Source: Chara braunii
Lineage: Eukaryota > Streptophyta > Charophyceae > Charales > Characeae
Reading direction: 5' to 3'
DNA: 40,674 nt
NCBI GenBank assembly: GCA_003427395.1
Contig: BFEA01000426.1
Span: 682,265 to 722,938 of the forward strand
The notes below the pieces were generated by a model that was given only the letters and a program-made list of their open reading frames with translations, was not told the DNA's origin and did not search any database. This document shows, piece after piece, positions 1 to 9,783 of the stretch (positions are counted from its first letter, which is position 1; every line of letters begins with the position of its first letter). The position numbers were made by a program, and so were the translations under genes.

Positions 1-143
1 CCCCCCCCTTCCCACCACCACCACCAAACCAGGCGGTTATGTTACAGTTTCATTGTGCATTCTGGGGGAAATTGGTCCTGTTCGAGTGCTTTGGAAGCTT
101 GGATAATAAATGCATAGCCTGACACAACAACGCTTCCTTCCGT

Positions 144-304
144 TTAAGCACCAGTACACAGCCACACATTGGCTGTGGGCCCCTCACCGAAACTTTCGGA
201 GGCTGGAAACATGACAAAGGCCATTGATGGGCTGCGCTGAAAGGTTGCAGTGGTGGGAACGAGTTCATGTTCTGCAAGGCGGGGGCTGTGTACTGGGTGT
301 TTAA
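144..304. mobile_element. TTAA-flanked miniature inverted-repeat element (copy 1)
   Basis: A 153-bp insertion (148-300) lies between TTAA at 144-147 and TTAA at 301-304. The left end reads GCACCAGTACACAGCC after TTAA, and the reverse complement of the right end reads ACACCCAGTACACAGCCC, which is the same apart from one extra C. There is no ORF of note, so it is non-autonomous. The same ends recur at 9947-10115 and 40554 onward. TTAA target duplication is the hallmark of the piggyBac superfamily, but no transposase is present, so that assignment is inference. Confidence 0.75.
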
Positions 305-745
305 GGCCGAAGGACCCCTGAACAGCTGTCAATCCTCCCTGACCAGAAGTAATTAAAGCTTTGGCATGATATCTTTACGGAGGGCTTTCTCACTTCGAAG
401 ATTGGAATTATAGCTGTACCTGGTGTAACCAAATCTTTGTGTGATGTCTTTGTGGAGGGAATGGACAACGATCTTACTGTATACGAGGTTTTGTGGACTG
501 TACGCCGAGGGCGAGGAGATGTGTCACTCGTGGACGAAGACCTTGGTGGAGTTGAACAAGGGAGTTTGCCACACTTTATGTTATGCAGTCTGCCACACAT
601 TACATTGTGCATTCAAATGTGTATTTGATGGATGGATGTTCCTTCACTAGAATAGAACAAGAGAGTATGTCAGATATCATGTTGTGCATTGGTATGTACA
701 GCTCGTTAACGTGCCATTTCGTTCATGGTTTCTGGTTACCTGTAG

Positions 746-1768
746 TGCTGCTGCACCAGCACGGCCGCCAGCGAGGGAGAGTGATCGGCAGGAAAACTGG
801 CGACGACCAGCAACTGAGAGCGCTGTACCACCTGGTCCGGCAGTGCCAAAGGGAAGCAATGGAAGCCCTGCGCCTGTCGTCCAGGTTCAGTCATCCCTGG
901 TGGATCCCCCGAGGTGAGTTGTATGATGTACTCAGAAGTGAGGGAAGCACACCTTTCCTTCGTGTGGAAGGTGGTAATCTCCTTTAGTGGCATCTTCTGC
1001 GAGCGGTCTTGAGAAATATGATTGCGCTTCTTGTTGTAGCAAACGCAGATGTGTAGCTAGGGAGCGGTATGTTTTGGCGATTGTTTAGCAGATACCTGTT
1101 GTGTATTGTGCTGCAGAAGAAGTTGGTTTTCGTTAGTCTTTGCTCCCCTGTTGCGTTGGACAGTGGAATCGCAACTGACAGAAAAATCACGTTGTGCCTG
1201 TCTTGGATTCTGCAGGAGCTCTACCCGGGACAGCCGCTATGGATACACTTCGGCAGCTTCGTCCCTTCAACTTGCGGAGGCATTCTCGCGGTCAACGTCT
1301 CTCAGCTCGGTGGGAACTCGTGCGGTCCTAAGCAGTGGGCCCAGTCGAAGTGGTGCTCGTTCTGGGAGTCCGTTTGCAGCAGGACCTACACCCCCATCTC
1401 AATGGGGTCCGCCACCAAGTGGTGCTCATGGAGGTGGCCGGAGCCCATATGGAGCAGGTGGAACGGGGAATTACGGGAGTAACCCGGACACACCATTTTC
1501 CCGACTTGCCGAAGGCCCTCAGCAGCAGCAGCAGCAGCAGCATCTTGGTAGAACTGCAAGTTTACCAGTTCCAACCTATGGCAGTGCTGTTATGGGAGGG
1601 ACGAAGCAGGAACGTTCAGACAATGGATTTGGTAGAACTAGTAACTACAGCGGGCGGCCTCTGACTGGGCCCAGCAAAATTGATGGCACTTGGGGACCAA
1701 AAGATGCTGGAGGTAATCCGTTCCCGGGGAAAAGGGTACTCCCTCTGCGACGTGAAGATGGGTATTAG
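746..1768 (+). CDS. Two-exon fragment of an unassigned low-complexity protein (exons 746-913 and 1216-1768)
   Basis: Exon 746-913 follows an acceptor-like TGTAG and ends at CCGAG before the donor GTGAGT at 914. Exon 1216-1768 follows the acceptor GGATTCTGCAG. Joining them keeps phase: the split codon AG+G gives Arg and the frame runs open to TAG at 1766-1768. The protein is rich in Ser, Gly, Pro and Arg, with an ENWRRP motif in the first exon, a Gly/Pro-rich stretch (SQWGPPPSGAHGGG) and a run of seven Gln from CAG repeats near 1520-1540. It ends in RREDGY. Such composition is typical of disordered RNA-binding or translation-factor tails. The NWRR patch loosely recalls plant eIF4B, but I would not name it on that. 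Upstream exons and the start codon are not identified. GAG|GTAATC near 1710 could be another donor, so the true 3' end may differ. Splice sites are predicted by eye. Confidence 0.5.
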
Positions 1769-2950
1769 CAAGTCCCAGAGATCATGTATCGATTGCCTGC
1801 CTGGACAGACTTCTTGCGTTGTGCAAATGGTGACTCACCGGTGGTAATGATGGTGTGATAAGTGAATCATGCTTGCCAAAGATGTTGCATGGGTCTGATG
1901 CAGAAGGCAGGCAGTAATTATGTTGGATAGTGTGGGTGCCGCTGCTAGTCTGCAAGGTTGCTCGAATGGCTGTGTGGTGGTGCAGAGAGTAAAAGCGTGC
2001 GCCAGTTCTAGTGCAATGGCGACAACCTGGTGCTCGATTCTCGAGAAAGGGGAGCGTCTTCACTCTGCCGACGGTGTGGTAGTTCGTTCACCCATCCACT
2101 GAATGATTGTCTTGGCAGGGTCTACATGAGAGTTAACTTTGTGGTGGTGGTCGATGCAAGCGGCACGTGACAGGTTTTCGTTTGAAGATGGTACGGAAAA
2201 GAGATTGGATGAAGTAGCTGCATGTGTGGCGGACCACGCAGTCTGTGGCATTGTCAGATATGTTAAGCAGTGCTGGTCTCTGCTTATTGTAATGCTGACG
2301 TCAGAAGTGGCCAGCTCTTCAAGTGCGTTGTAGGACATGCTGGACGTTTGTGAGGATGATCGATTCCTCTTGCCAACCCTTCTAACCCCTTCTATTCCAG
2401 GATTTTCTGCTTCACTCTTCCCTTCCCACTGTGCTCTCTTCTCTTTCGTAACTCTTTCCTGCTTCGGGTTTTCGTTGGGCCGCTGGTGAATCGTCTACTC
2501 CAATGTTTAACTGGTCTTCCATACTTGGATCGTTACATAGTTGCAAGGCACCTGTCTTGGTATTCGACATCCGTCCGTTATATTAAAACCCCCTCCCTGT
2601 GCTTTTTGCTCCACCGCTGTTCTTGGGACGCTAAGATTTCCTCGTTTCAGCTCGGGAAGTTGTTTGGTATGGGGTGGGGGCATCCATCTCCACTTCGTCG
2701 AGCTTGATTATCTCGCGACTCTAGTAAAATCTGGTTGCTGCTGTGCGATGTGAAGGTGCATCATGCAAGCTCCCCATCAGAGAACCGACTTTCATGGAGT
2801 GGGTATACCCGAAAGTGGTGAGGCCGAGGAGGTAGCAAGGTGTACGTGCTGAGGGATTACTAGTCTTTGTTGGATGAAAGTGGATGTTGTTTAAGGGACC
2901 ACCGTCTCATGGGTTCAGGGTCAGTGAGGGGACAGTCGACAGTCTAATGT
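1769..2950. other. No recognisable feature
   Basis: This stretch follows the stop codon of the putative spliced gene, so its first part may be 3' UTR. ORFs are short (under 95 codons), overlap on both strands, and show no motif. I see no tail, terminal repeat or RNA gene. Confidence 0.4.
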
Positions 2951-2957
2951 GTGATGC

Positions 2958-3033
2958 AGCGGTGGGAGAGTGGTGGGAAGGGGGAGGGGTAAAGGGAGGG
3001 AGGGGGTGGAGGGAGGGGAGGCAGGAAGTGGGA
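2958..3033 (+). other. G-rich tract with quadruplex potential
   Basis: The plus strand carries at least eight runs of three or more G separated by 1-4 bases, mostly A or T. This fits the G3+N1-7 quadruplex rule several times over. The minus strand is correspondingly a Pro/Ser-coding CCC-rich tract, which produces spurious ORFs. No role is visible from context. Confidence 0.6.
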
Positions 3034-3039
3034 TAATGT

Positions 3040-3980
3040 GCTGGACAAGATGGGTTGTCGCACTTTGAGATTCTGCGTGAATGTGTCTCCATGCTGAGTG
3101 TTTGCTTTCGGAGGCTGCCATGTACCGAGTTGATTGCGGTCGTGTTGGGTGGAACTGTTTTCCAATGAGTTGAAGAAGAGGAAAATCATTTGTCTGTTTC
3201 CTGATAAGTACATGCCCAGCGCGATGGATTGTGAGTGTTACGGATCTGGTGTGAAGTGGTGTGCCATCTGTGTATGAAGCGAGTTCATGCGGATTTTGCA
3301 GTGGCTCTCCACCTGTTTGAAGGCCTCTTACCACGGTCTTGGTTTTCATGAGGGGAAGACCTTTTGAGGTTTCTAAGAAGGCACTGGAAAGGAGTGCTTG
3401 GACTCTTAAGGTAGAGGGAAAGGGCATGCTGAGACACAAGGATGTCGGGAGGGTGATGAAGTGCGGAAGGGTTTGTGCTCGTCAGAGAGATGCAATTTTT
3501 CAATATGCAAACTTTCTTACATCATCTTGGCTCTTATGTTTGTCATTCCAATTTTTTGACGCAGTCTATTATCCGTCTGGTTGTGACTGAAAGTCTGTTC
3601 TCTGTGTTGCAACCAACCTGTCAAGTGGGTTTTTTTCTTGCCAATGTCCATAACCTGAACGCTTCCCGTTGTGTGGGAATTCGGCGTTCTGCTTGTTGCG
3701 TGTGCGCTCTTAGGCTTTGGCGTATTCCCACTCCGTAGCAACAGGAGAAGCGTGTTATGTGCCTGATTAAAAACGAATCCAGCATGGCAGTCACACCTTC
3801 TTCCAATACACAGACTTGGAGAGAAACCCACACCACACCAGATGAGGAGAGAATACGCAGCAGAAGCTCACAAAACCCAAAATAGAATTGAAATTAAACA
3901 ATTGATTCAGTTCTAACGTCTAATTAAACCGTCTTTTTCAAGTTCAATTAGCAGCACCAAAATTCCAAGGATCCCAACCA
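3040..3980. other. No recognisable feature
   Basis: Only short overlapping ORFs occur here. None has a family motif, and no terminal repeats or RNA gene signatures were found. Composition becomes more AT-rich after about 3840. Confidence 0.4.
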
Positions 3981-4088
3981 CGTTGTCAACATCCGCGAAC
4001 CACCTATTTACAGAGTTTCATCAAGTAAGGGAGACTTCTTCTTCCTCCCAACCTCGAGCTCACAGGTGTGGCGCAGGCCTGCACCCAA

Positions 4089-4258
4089 ACTATCAAGCCC
4101 ACCAATCGCCATCAACCCTCCTGAACCCGACCTATCAAGCCCACCAATCGCCATCAACCCTCCTGAACCCGACCTATCAAGCCCACCAATCGCCATCAAC
4201 CCTCATGAACCCCGACCTATCAAGCCCACCAATCGCCATCAACCGTCCTGAACCCGAC
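4089..4258. repeat. 42-bp minisatellite, four tandem copies
   Basis: Units start at 4091, 4133, 4175 and 4218 with the phrase TATCAAGCCCACCAATCGCC. The period is 42 bp, with one extra C making the third unit 43. Copies are nearly identical, differing by CTC>CAT and CCT>CGT changes. A 42-bp unit preserves frame, so a 126-codon plus-strand ORF (3983-4363) reads a 14-residue repeat (TYQAHQSPSTLLNP) three times before the extra C shifts it. The minus strand also stays open with a Gly/Leu/Ile repeat. Openness on both strands argues against a coding constraint. Confidence 0.85.
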
Positions 4259-4259
4259 A

Positions 4260-4880
4260 AGCCACTCAGCAGTCCAATCTCGATGCCCACTGCAGATGAC
4301 ATGTCCGCTCAACAGGGGAGGGTAGCTCCTAGGACGAGGTTGAAGAACACCAGCACTTGGTGAAGAAGAGATGGCTGCCGCTTCACACTTCGAAGAAGGG
4401 TCTCGATGGCCGTGCTGCCTATCCCCAACAACACAGGTAAGAGGAGGCGCCTCACAGAGCACTGGGCGGATGAGCTAGGTAGCCCCAGCTATGGCTACCT
4501 GCCCTCACAGCATGAAGATGGCGCTGTAGGTAAGATAGCGCAGCACCAAGCAAGGCACGACCTCCAGCAACACTTACTGGAAAAAATGACGAGACAGAAC
4601 CCCTTTTTCCTTGCGCTGGACACTATTGTAGACTGCTGTTTTCCCTGACTCGACAGCCAATAGCCCAGGACCGAATCTAGACCTAGAATTGGCTGAAGGG
4701 GAGGATAAAAACGACCTACAACTCGACGGTAGAAAGGACAAAACAGAGAGATCTAGTGGTATTGAAACTAACCTACGGAGACAACCCCGAACAGACCTAG
4801 GGATCAAGCCCACTTGGGCTCGCCCGCATGCCATCGCAATTCATTGCATTCCTATCCTCCCGGGGAAGCGACGACCGCGA
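4260..4880. other. No recognisable feature
   Basis: A plus-strand ORF of 80 codons (4406-4648) contains a basic patch (GKRRRL) but no known domain. The stretch adjoins the C-terminal end of the downstream gypsy remnant and could be its 3' flank or LTR. I could not find a matching LTR on the far side. Confidence 0.35.
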
Positions 4881-4881
4881 G

Positions 4882-5239
4882 CTAGGAGTATCCAAGAGGA
4901 GAATGCCGCAGGGGTTGCCCTTTCTGTTCAGCACGCATGACTGAATTTGCATACTTGAGTTCTTTCCTTGTGAGGCATCGGTCCTCTGCTTGAGGTTGGA
5001 AAAGGAACTCCACAAGGTGTTCACAGTTGGGGCCTGTGTCCCACTGATCCTCTAACCTTGACTTCATATCCTTTCCTAGGGACAGGAGGTCCAAGCTGCT
5101 GTGTCCTATCAGGAAATGCGTTGGCAGGAGTGAAAGGCAGAAGGTTTGAGGCATGGAAGACCGGATAGGTCTTGATATGAGAGGGTATCACAAGTGTGTA
5201 GGAAGGTCTGAATGGATCTGCCACCACAGTATCAAGCAC
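4882..5239 (-). pseudogene. Ty3/gypsy integrase C-terminal tail fragment
   Basis: The minus strand reads YTLVIPSHIKTYPVFHASNL then LPFTPANAFPDRTQQ and PPVPRKGYEVK. This is the conserved LP....IHPVFHVS.L tail that follows the integrase core in chromovirus-type gypsy elements. An overlapping frame (5154-4882) continues with NCEHLVEFLFQPQAEDR, which occupies the place of a chromodomain-like end, but I cannot confirm a chromodomain. Confidence 0.7.
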
Positions 5240-5480
5240 CTGCTATAGGCCGTAGTAAACAGGCAACAACTTTCGTGAGATATCTTGTTCATCAGGTAGC
5301 GCAGATCTTTTCACCCGGACCCAGTGACCTGGCCGTATAGTAGGAGAGTGATGCTTGATAGACTGTTCGATCATCCTCTTCTGGGCCTTGAAGATACTAG
5401 TTCTAGCTTTTTCTAGGCCTTTGTCGTAGCTTTTTTAGCGTTAGGAGTCAGTTTAGGATTGGACTTAGGAATCAGATCAT

Positions 5481-5872
5481 TCAAGGCTGTTTGGGGTCTC
5501 TTGCAAAGTGCAGGCTATAGTGTGTAAGAGCATGTGGTGCTGTGAAAAGTTGTATGACATCAGCTGTGGCTTGGACAAATGTTTGTCCCAGTCCTGCTGA
5601 TTTGGCATTATATACAGGACGCAGCAGCTGAAACAAGACCTGATTTAGCACTTGAGCCTGTCGGTTGGCTTCAGGATGTCTCCTCGAGGTCATGTCCAGT
5701 CTGGAATGCTCGTAGTCTTTGGAGAAAGACTGCCAGACATCGCTGCAGAATCTGGAGTCGAGGTCATGTCCAGTCTGGAATGCTCGTAGTCTTTGGAGAA
5801 AGACTGCCAGACATCGCTGCAGAATCTGGAGTCTTTGTCACTGACAATGGAGGAATGGGAACCCACGGACAT
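5481..5872 (-). pseudogene. Ty3/gypsy integrase core fragment, catalytic Glu changed and internally duplicated
   Basis: The minus strand reads SSIVSDKDSRFCSDVWQSFS, matching the integrase motif IVSDRD..FTS.FW with the second catalytic Asp kept. After the duplicated block, a 70-codon segment begins RHPEANRQAQVLNQVLFQLL. In the family this is HPQ(T/A)NGQ.E..N, whose Glu completes the D,D35E triad. Here the codon is CAA (Gln), so the active site is broken. A 74-bp direct repeat between the two (5684-5831) shifts frame. Confidence 0.8.
5684..5831. repeat. Tandem duplication of 74 bp inside the integrase remnant
   Basis: Positions 5684-5757 and 5758-5831 are two adjacent copies starting TCGAGGTCATGTCCAGTCTG and ending GCTGCAGAATCTGGAG. 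I see no differences between them. The length is not a multiple of three, so it frameshifts the integrase. Near-perfect identity inside an otherwise decayed element means the duplication is recent or is an assembly error. Confidence 0.85.
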
Positions 5873-6319
5873 TCATTCACCCAGGTCTCACAGAAAAGCT
5901 CTCTGACCAGAGGTACTCTGGCCTCAACAGGTAAGGGGATATAAACTCAACATACTTAGAGAATCTATTGATATAGACCATTAACTGTCATCTCACGTGG
6001 AGTGGTTTCGCCCGACTTTGTGACGTCAATGGACACAGATTCCCCTGGGCCGTCAGGGATAGGTAGAGGTTTGAGTAGTCCTATAGGAGGCCGTTTGTGG
6101 ACCTTGTTCCTTTGACACAACTAGCAGGTCTCCAAGTAGTACAGAATATCGTCCTTCCAACTTGGACCGATAAAACCGTTTGGTCAGGGCGGCATACGTC
6201 TTTAGAACCCGAAGTGATCACGAACATCATGACTCTTTGAAATCAGATAAGTAATGATCTTGCTATCATTAGGATACACATACACCCCCCCTCGCTGATT
6301 ATGTACAACAAGCCTGAAG

Positions 6320-6700
6320 TCAAGGCATAACCTGACCCAGAATTGGGGTTGTTTGTAGCTTCCTCATGACGAGGCTAAAGACTGGTGCCTGTTTGGTGTA
6401 ATCAGCAAAGGAGCAAGTATCAACAATGGCAGCAAAGGAATCAGGTCTACGTGATAATGCATCAACAATCGTGTTATAGCATCCCTTCTTGTGCTTCAGT
6501 TCAAAATCAAAATTGTCTATACACTGAATATACCTCGCCAATTTATCTTTTATTACACCTTGGGTCTTCATCCGTTGTAGAGTGTAGTGATCATAATAAA
6601 TCTTGAAGTGTCTCCTAAGCAAGAAATGTTTGCACTGTTTGAGGGAAACATTTGAGAGCATACAATTTTTTTTCGTAAGTAGCTGCCTGAATTTTTGCAC
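6320..6700 (-). pseudogene. Ty3/gypsy RNase H C-terminal fragment and pre-integrase linker
   Basis: This 126-codon segment contains HFLLRRHFKIYYDHYTLQ (family consensus .F.V.TDH..L), KLARYIQCIDNFDFELKHKKG (consensus LARW...L..FDFEI.Y..G) and TIVDALSRRPDS (consensus N.VADALSRR). These are the end of RNase H and the DALSR hinge that precedes integrase in gypsy elements. YYDH in place of TDH is a degraded active-site neighbourhood. The second gypsy remnant near 38.6 kb carries a closely similar version of this stretch. Confidence 0.85.
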
Positions 6701-6746
6701 CTTTATCGTCTTACTCGTTAACTCTGCCGGTTTCAGACCAGTTTCA

Positions 6747-7013
6747 TCATCTTGCTGAAGAACTGCACCAACGCTGTATTGACTTTATATCTGTGGTTAA
6801 CACAAATGGCAAGGTAGGGTCATGCAGTTTCAGCACAGGTGCTTGGGTGAGTGTTTTTTCCAATCTGGAGAAAGTTAATTGACATGTGGCTGTCCACCTG
6901 AAGGGAACATCCTCAACTAGCGGATTTGTCAGCGGTGTCGCAATAGAGGAAAAAATTCTGATAAACTTCCCGTAGTAAGAGGTTAACCCTATGAAAAATT
7001 TGATGTCCCTCAT
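6747..7013 (-). pseudogene. Ty3/gypsy RT C-terminus / RNase H N-terminus fragment
   Basis: An 88-codon open segment contains FFIGLTSYYGKFIRIFSSIA, then PLTNPL, VPFRWT and LTQAPVLKLHDPTLPFVLTT. These match the connection region of Ty3/gypsy pol, where FLGL..YYR.FI.NFS.IA is followed by the W-containing linker and the start of RNase H (PFVL.TDAS). The RNase H aspartate of TDAS is followed by a degraded sequence (TDIKSIQR). It is separated from the upstream RT fragment by A/T-rich decayed DNA (7030-7140). Confidence 0.85.
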
Positions 7014-7139
7014 TGTTTGTGGTTGTGGTCATTCCCTGACAGCAGCCACCTTAGACAACCCGGGGGAAAAACCATCTAAAAAAATAGCAAAAATCATATG
7101 TACCAAATACACAATAAAAAAGGCACCAAAAAACGAATT

Positions 7140-7440
7140 TTCTTTGTTAATATTGTATTTGTTCTCTTAGAATCCACAAAATCTTTCTGAGATGATCAGC
7201 ATGGTCTTCAACAACTTGCTGAATATCAGAATGCCATTCAGATACACCAGAATGAACTTATCCATATATGGTTAAAAAATGCGATTCATTTCAGTTTGGA
7301 AAGTACTTAGCGCATTGTACAAACCAGACGGCATGACTAGGTACTCATAGCTGTCATACCGGGTTTTAAAGGCTCTCTTCTTGTACACATCCTCTTTAGC
7401 GATTTCGATACCTGGATTTCAGATGAATTTTGATGAAGAC
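7140..7440 (-). pseudogene. Ty3/gypsy reverse transcriptase palm fragment, catalytic motif lost
   Basis: The minus strand reads IEIAKEDVYKKRAFKTRYDS, then YEYLVMPSGLYNALSTFQTEM, which are the typical gypsy RT motifs around VMPFGL.NAPSTFQ. The next segment reads DKFILVYLNGILIFSK. In active elements this is YLDDILIFSK, so both metal-binding aspartates are changed (DD to NG). A stop codon follows RIF, just before PYMDKF. Further down, ADHLRKILWILREQIQY continues the family pattern before another stop. The fragment cannot encode active RT. The family assignment is secure from motif order; the exact limits are approximate. Confidence 0.8.
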
Positions 7441-8440
7441 TTTGCAACGCTGCGCCACGTCCAACAAGTGATCGATCATAGCCAAGGCCCTCACAGTGGG
7501 TGGCAAGGCCTGGACCTCGCGTGTACAGGGCGTTGCATGAAGTACAGGGGAATCTTGTACAGACGGTGCAGTAGATCGTTAGTGTATTTGTTTGCACAGA
7601 AGAAAAGAGGGGAGAGCTCTTGGAGAGGTGAACGATAGACTGGACGACTGTGGTTGGTGTCAGTTCAGTTGTGATTTGGACACTCTGCTCTGCTCTGCAC
7701 ATGGTGATTTGCATGGAGCCAGAGTGCGCCAATAGCCAATTTGCAATCTTGTTTGGATTGACATTGTTTTTGTTTTGCGATCCGAGGTTTCATTTAAATG
7801 GACATCATGGCTGGCCACACTAGGTCGAAAACTCGAAGGTGAATAGTGAAACCAAGGTTTGCGTTCAAAATTCCAACGTTTCTATTTTCCACTTTCTGTC
7901 ACCTCTGGGACTCGGCCCAAGCGAAGGACCAAGGAGGAGGTGGTAATGTGACTTTCTGAATCATGTAAGGATGTATGTGGGGAGTCAGTCTGCAATGCAA
8001 ATGAATAATCATGTTTTATCATGTATGAAAAAAAAAGTGGAAATGTCTTAATCAACAAGCTTGCAGTTCCGGATGATTGCGAGTATCGGCGCCTTGCTGC
8101 ACTAAACAATGTAAACATTTTACATGCAGTTGGACGCCTTTCATGATCAGGTGCTTTCGAAAGAGTCCAGCATTTTTATTTATCTACTATCTGGATGATT
8201 GCGAGCTCCTGATTCATATAGAGTGTTGTGCAGTGGAGTGAGGCCCGATGTTGGATTCCAAGGGATATGGTTCTTTCTGAAGTGGATGATGTGAATCTTT
8301 GGCTGTCAACGAGTAGAGGGTGCGTTTTTTTTTTTTTTTTTTTTTGAATCATCACGGTCTGCGATCGTTTTGTGTGTGGAACTTCCAGTGTTTGCAGTGG
8401 CTGGCTTCAGCAGTTGTGTTGTACGCATTTTTAGTCTGGT
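7441..8440. other. No recognisable feature
   Basis: Short ORFs only. A T run at 8323-8345 is not followed by any LINE tail sequence that I can recognise. The last 14 bases before the next element form its left target-site duplication. Confidence 0.4.
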
Positions 8441-8441
8441 C

Positions 8442-8455
8442 ATTATAGCTACCTT

Positions 8456-8500
<45 letters not shown>

Positions 8501-8932
8501 CCCCCCCCACCAGTGTTAGTGGTGCTTATAAGAGCAGACACCACTAGCACCTGGGATAGACTCCATCTATTGGTGGGGAGCATCACCTGCTGGAAAGCGG
8601 GTCCAGCGTCCCTTATACAGACTGGATTTGAAGTACATCAGAAAAAAAGTTATGTTGGAGTGTTCCTGCCAGCATTGATTACCCTGGGATCCAGGGATCC
8701 AGGGGATTGACTGAGCAGTATATTGGAAGGAAGGGGGAACCTCTTCACCCTGAATTCGGCGCCAGATACATAGCTACACGCTAGTTCCTCCCTCCCCCTG
8801 AGCCATACTGAAACCATACTAGCATCTCCATTTTTTAACCCCCTGAGCGCCCCTAGCGTTCTCGGGAGGCTCCATCCATCGGCGGGGATTCTATACTTAC
8901 ACTCCTGCTGAACTGCCTATTATAGCTACCTT
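8442..8932 (-). mobile_element. Short retrocopy of the LINE 3' tail, dimeric, with 14-bp target-site duplication
   Basis: The sequence ATTATAGCTACCTT occurs at 8442-8455 and again at 8919-8932, flanking a 463-bp insertion (8456-8918). On the minus strand the insertion ends in poly-A (T run at 8457-8496), and its last 120 bases are the LINE tail: CGCTGGACCCG hairpin, ATAGATGGAG, then the CTCTTAT-loop hairpin. A second, degenerate tail (8831-8895: GATGGAGCC, short hairpin, GGGGGTTAAAAAA) sits at the 5' end, so the inserted molecule contained two tail modules. The middle matches LINE A's 3' UTR (GGCGCC and CTGCTCAGT...CAATCCCCTG blocks). No ORF is present. Confidence 0.8.
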
Positions 8933-8949
8933 AGGTATCACACCGTGAT

Positions 8950-9406
8950 GATTCAAATACGCGCAGACCTTTTTTCCTTTCCTTTTCTTTTCTTTTCTTT
9001 TCTTTTTTTCTTAAACAAAACAACCCGATCGGCTGCTAGGGTGCTGGTAGGAACAGACACCACTAGCATCGCCGGGGAGGCTCCATCTATTGGTGGGGTG
9101 CTGCACCTGCTGGAAATCGGGTCCAGCGTCCCTGTATAATACAGTCAGAGAAACAAAGGGAGTGTAAGCATGGTTTGTCAGTATGCATGAGGGGCTGGGC
9201 AGTGGGTGGCCCAGCGCTCTATCGGATCTTTTGTACTGGAGTATTCACTGCTCAGTAAACTATCGCTTATGATGTTGATTACCTGACCTGTTGACAGTCA
9301 CTTACTGTTTATCTATTATCTATCTACTCGTTGCCATATGTACCTGTGTCTGAGTCTGAGTCTGTTAAAGGTGTTACTCTGTGTGTGATTCAAAATACGC
9401 GCAGAC
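8950..9406 (-). mobile_element. 5'-truncated LINE-tail retrocopy with imperfect ~19-bp target-site duplication
   Basis: GATTCAAATACGCGCAGAC (8950-8968) and GATTCAAAATACGCGCAGAC (9387-9406) flank an insertion at 8969-9386. On the minus strand it ends in an A-rich tail with GAAAA repeats (8969-9012) preceded by the two tail hairpins (9020-9146). The 240 bp at the 5' end (9147-9386) do not match LINE A's 3' UTR that I can see, and include a GATA/TAGA-like simple repeat near 9305-9335. This may be a SINE that shares the LINE tail, or a template switch. Confidence 0.7.
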
Positions 9407-9445
9407 GTAAGGTACCTATACAGCCGTCTTCCTGGGCAGTTGAGA

Positions 9446-9559
9446 CTACCGCCTTCACCCGAATAGAATGCCCGGTAATTATCGCCGTCGTGTCTGGGCT
9501 GAAAGTTGTGCGAAATTCAGCTTTAATGACTGGACATTATATTCGGGTGAAGACGGTAG
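9446..9559. mobile_element. Foldback element, 114 bp with ~38-bp inverted repeats
   Basis: The left arm begins CTACCGCCTTCACCCGAATA. The reverse complement of the right arm begins CTACCGTCTTCACCCGAATA. Similarity continues to about 38 bases per arm with roughly six mismatches, leaving a spacer of under 40 bases. It would fold into one long hairpin. No clear target-site duplication was found, so the superfamily is unassigned. It is unrelated to the TTAA elements. Confidence 0.7.
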
Positions 9560-9783
9560 CTAGACAAAGGATACTAACAGTGCAATATTCGTAGGCAGTG
9601 CGAGAGTGCTGCGCCCGAACATTTTTACCCCGTGTTCTTGTGCTGCGCAGCATGGGGACACCGCTTCATATTAGTAACTGCTCGAAGGAGGTTCACCGTT
9701 CATGGACTCGGATAGTGACTGCACTGAAGTTCCGCGTGGTTTGCGTCTCACATCTGAGCTTACCATAGTCCAGTTGGTTCCGC

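Larger units (their letters stand above)
4882..7440 (-). mobile_element. Ty3/gypsy-type LTR retrotransposon remnant (pol, minus strand)
   Basis: Reading on the minus strand from 7440 down to 4882, fragments occur in the canonical Ty3/gypsy order: reverse transcriptase, RNase H, integrase core, integrase C-terminal tail. The coding sequence is split by stops and frameshifts and by a 74-bp tandem duplication. No gag, protease or convincing LTR pair was found, so this is an internal fragment of an old copy. Sub-domains are listed separately. Confidence 0.8.

Noticed and set aside
746-1768. Naming the spliced gene as eIF4B
   Set aside because: Only a short NWRR-like patch and general composition agree; too little to assign.
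4089-4258. Regular direct repeats resembling a CRISPR array
   Set aside because: Units are directly adjacent with no unique spacers and the context is eukaryotic; it is a minisatellite.
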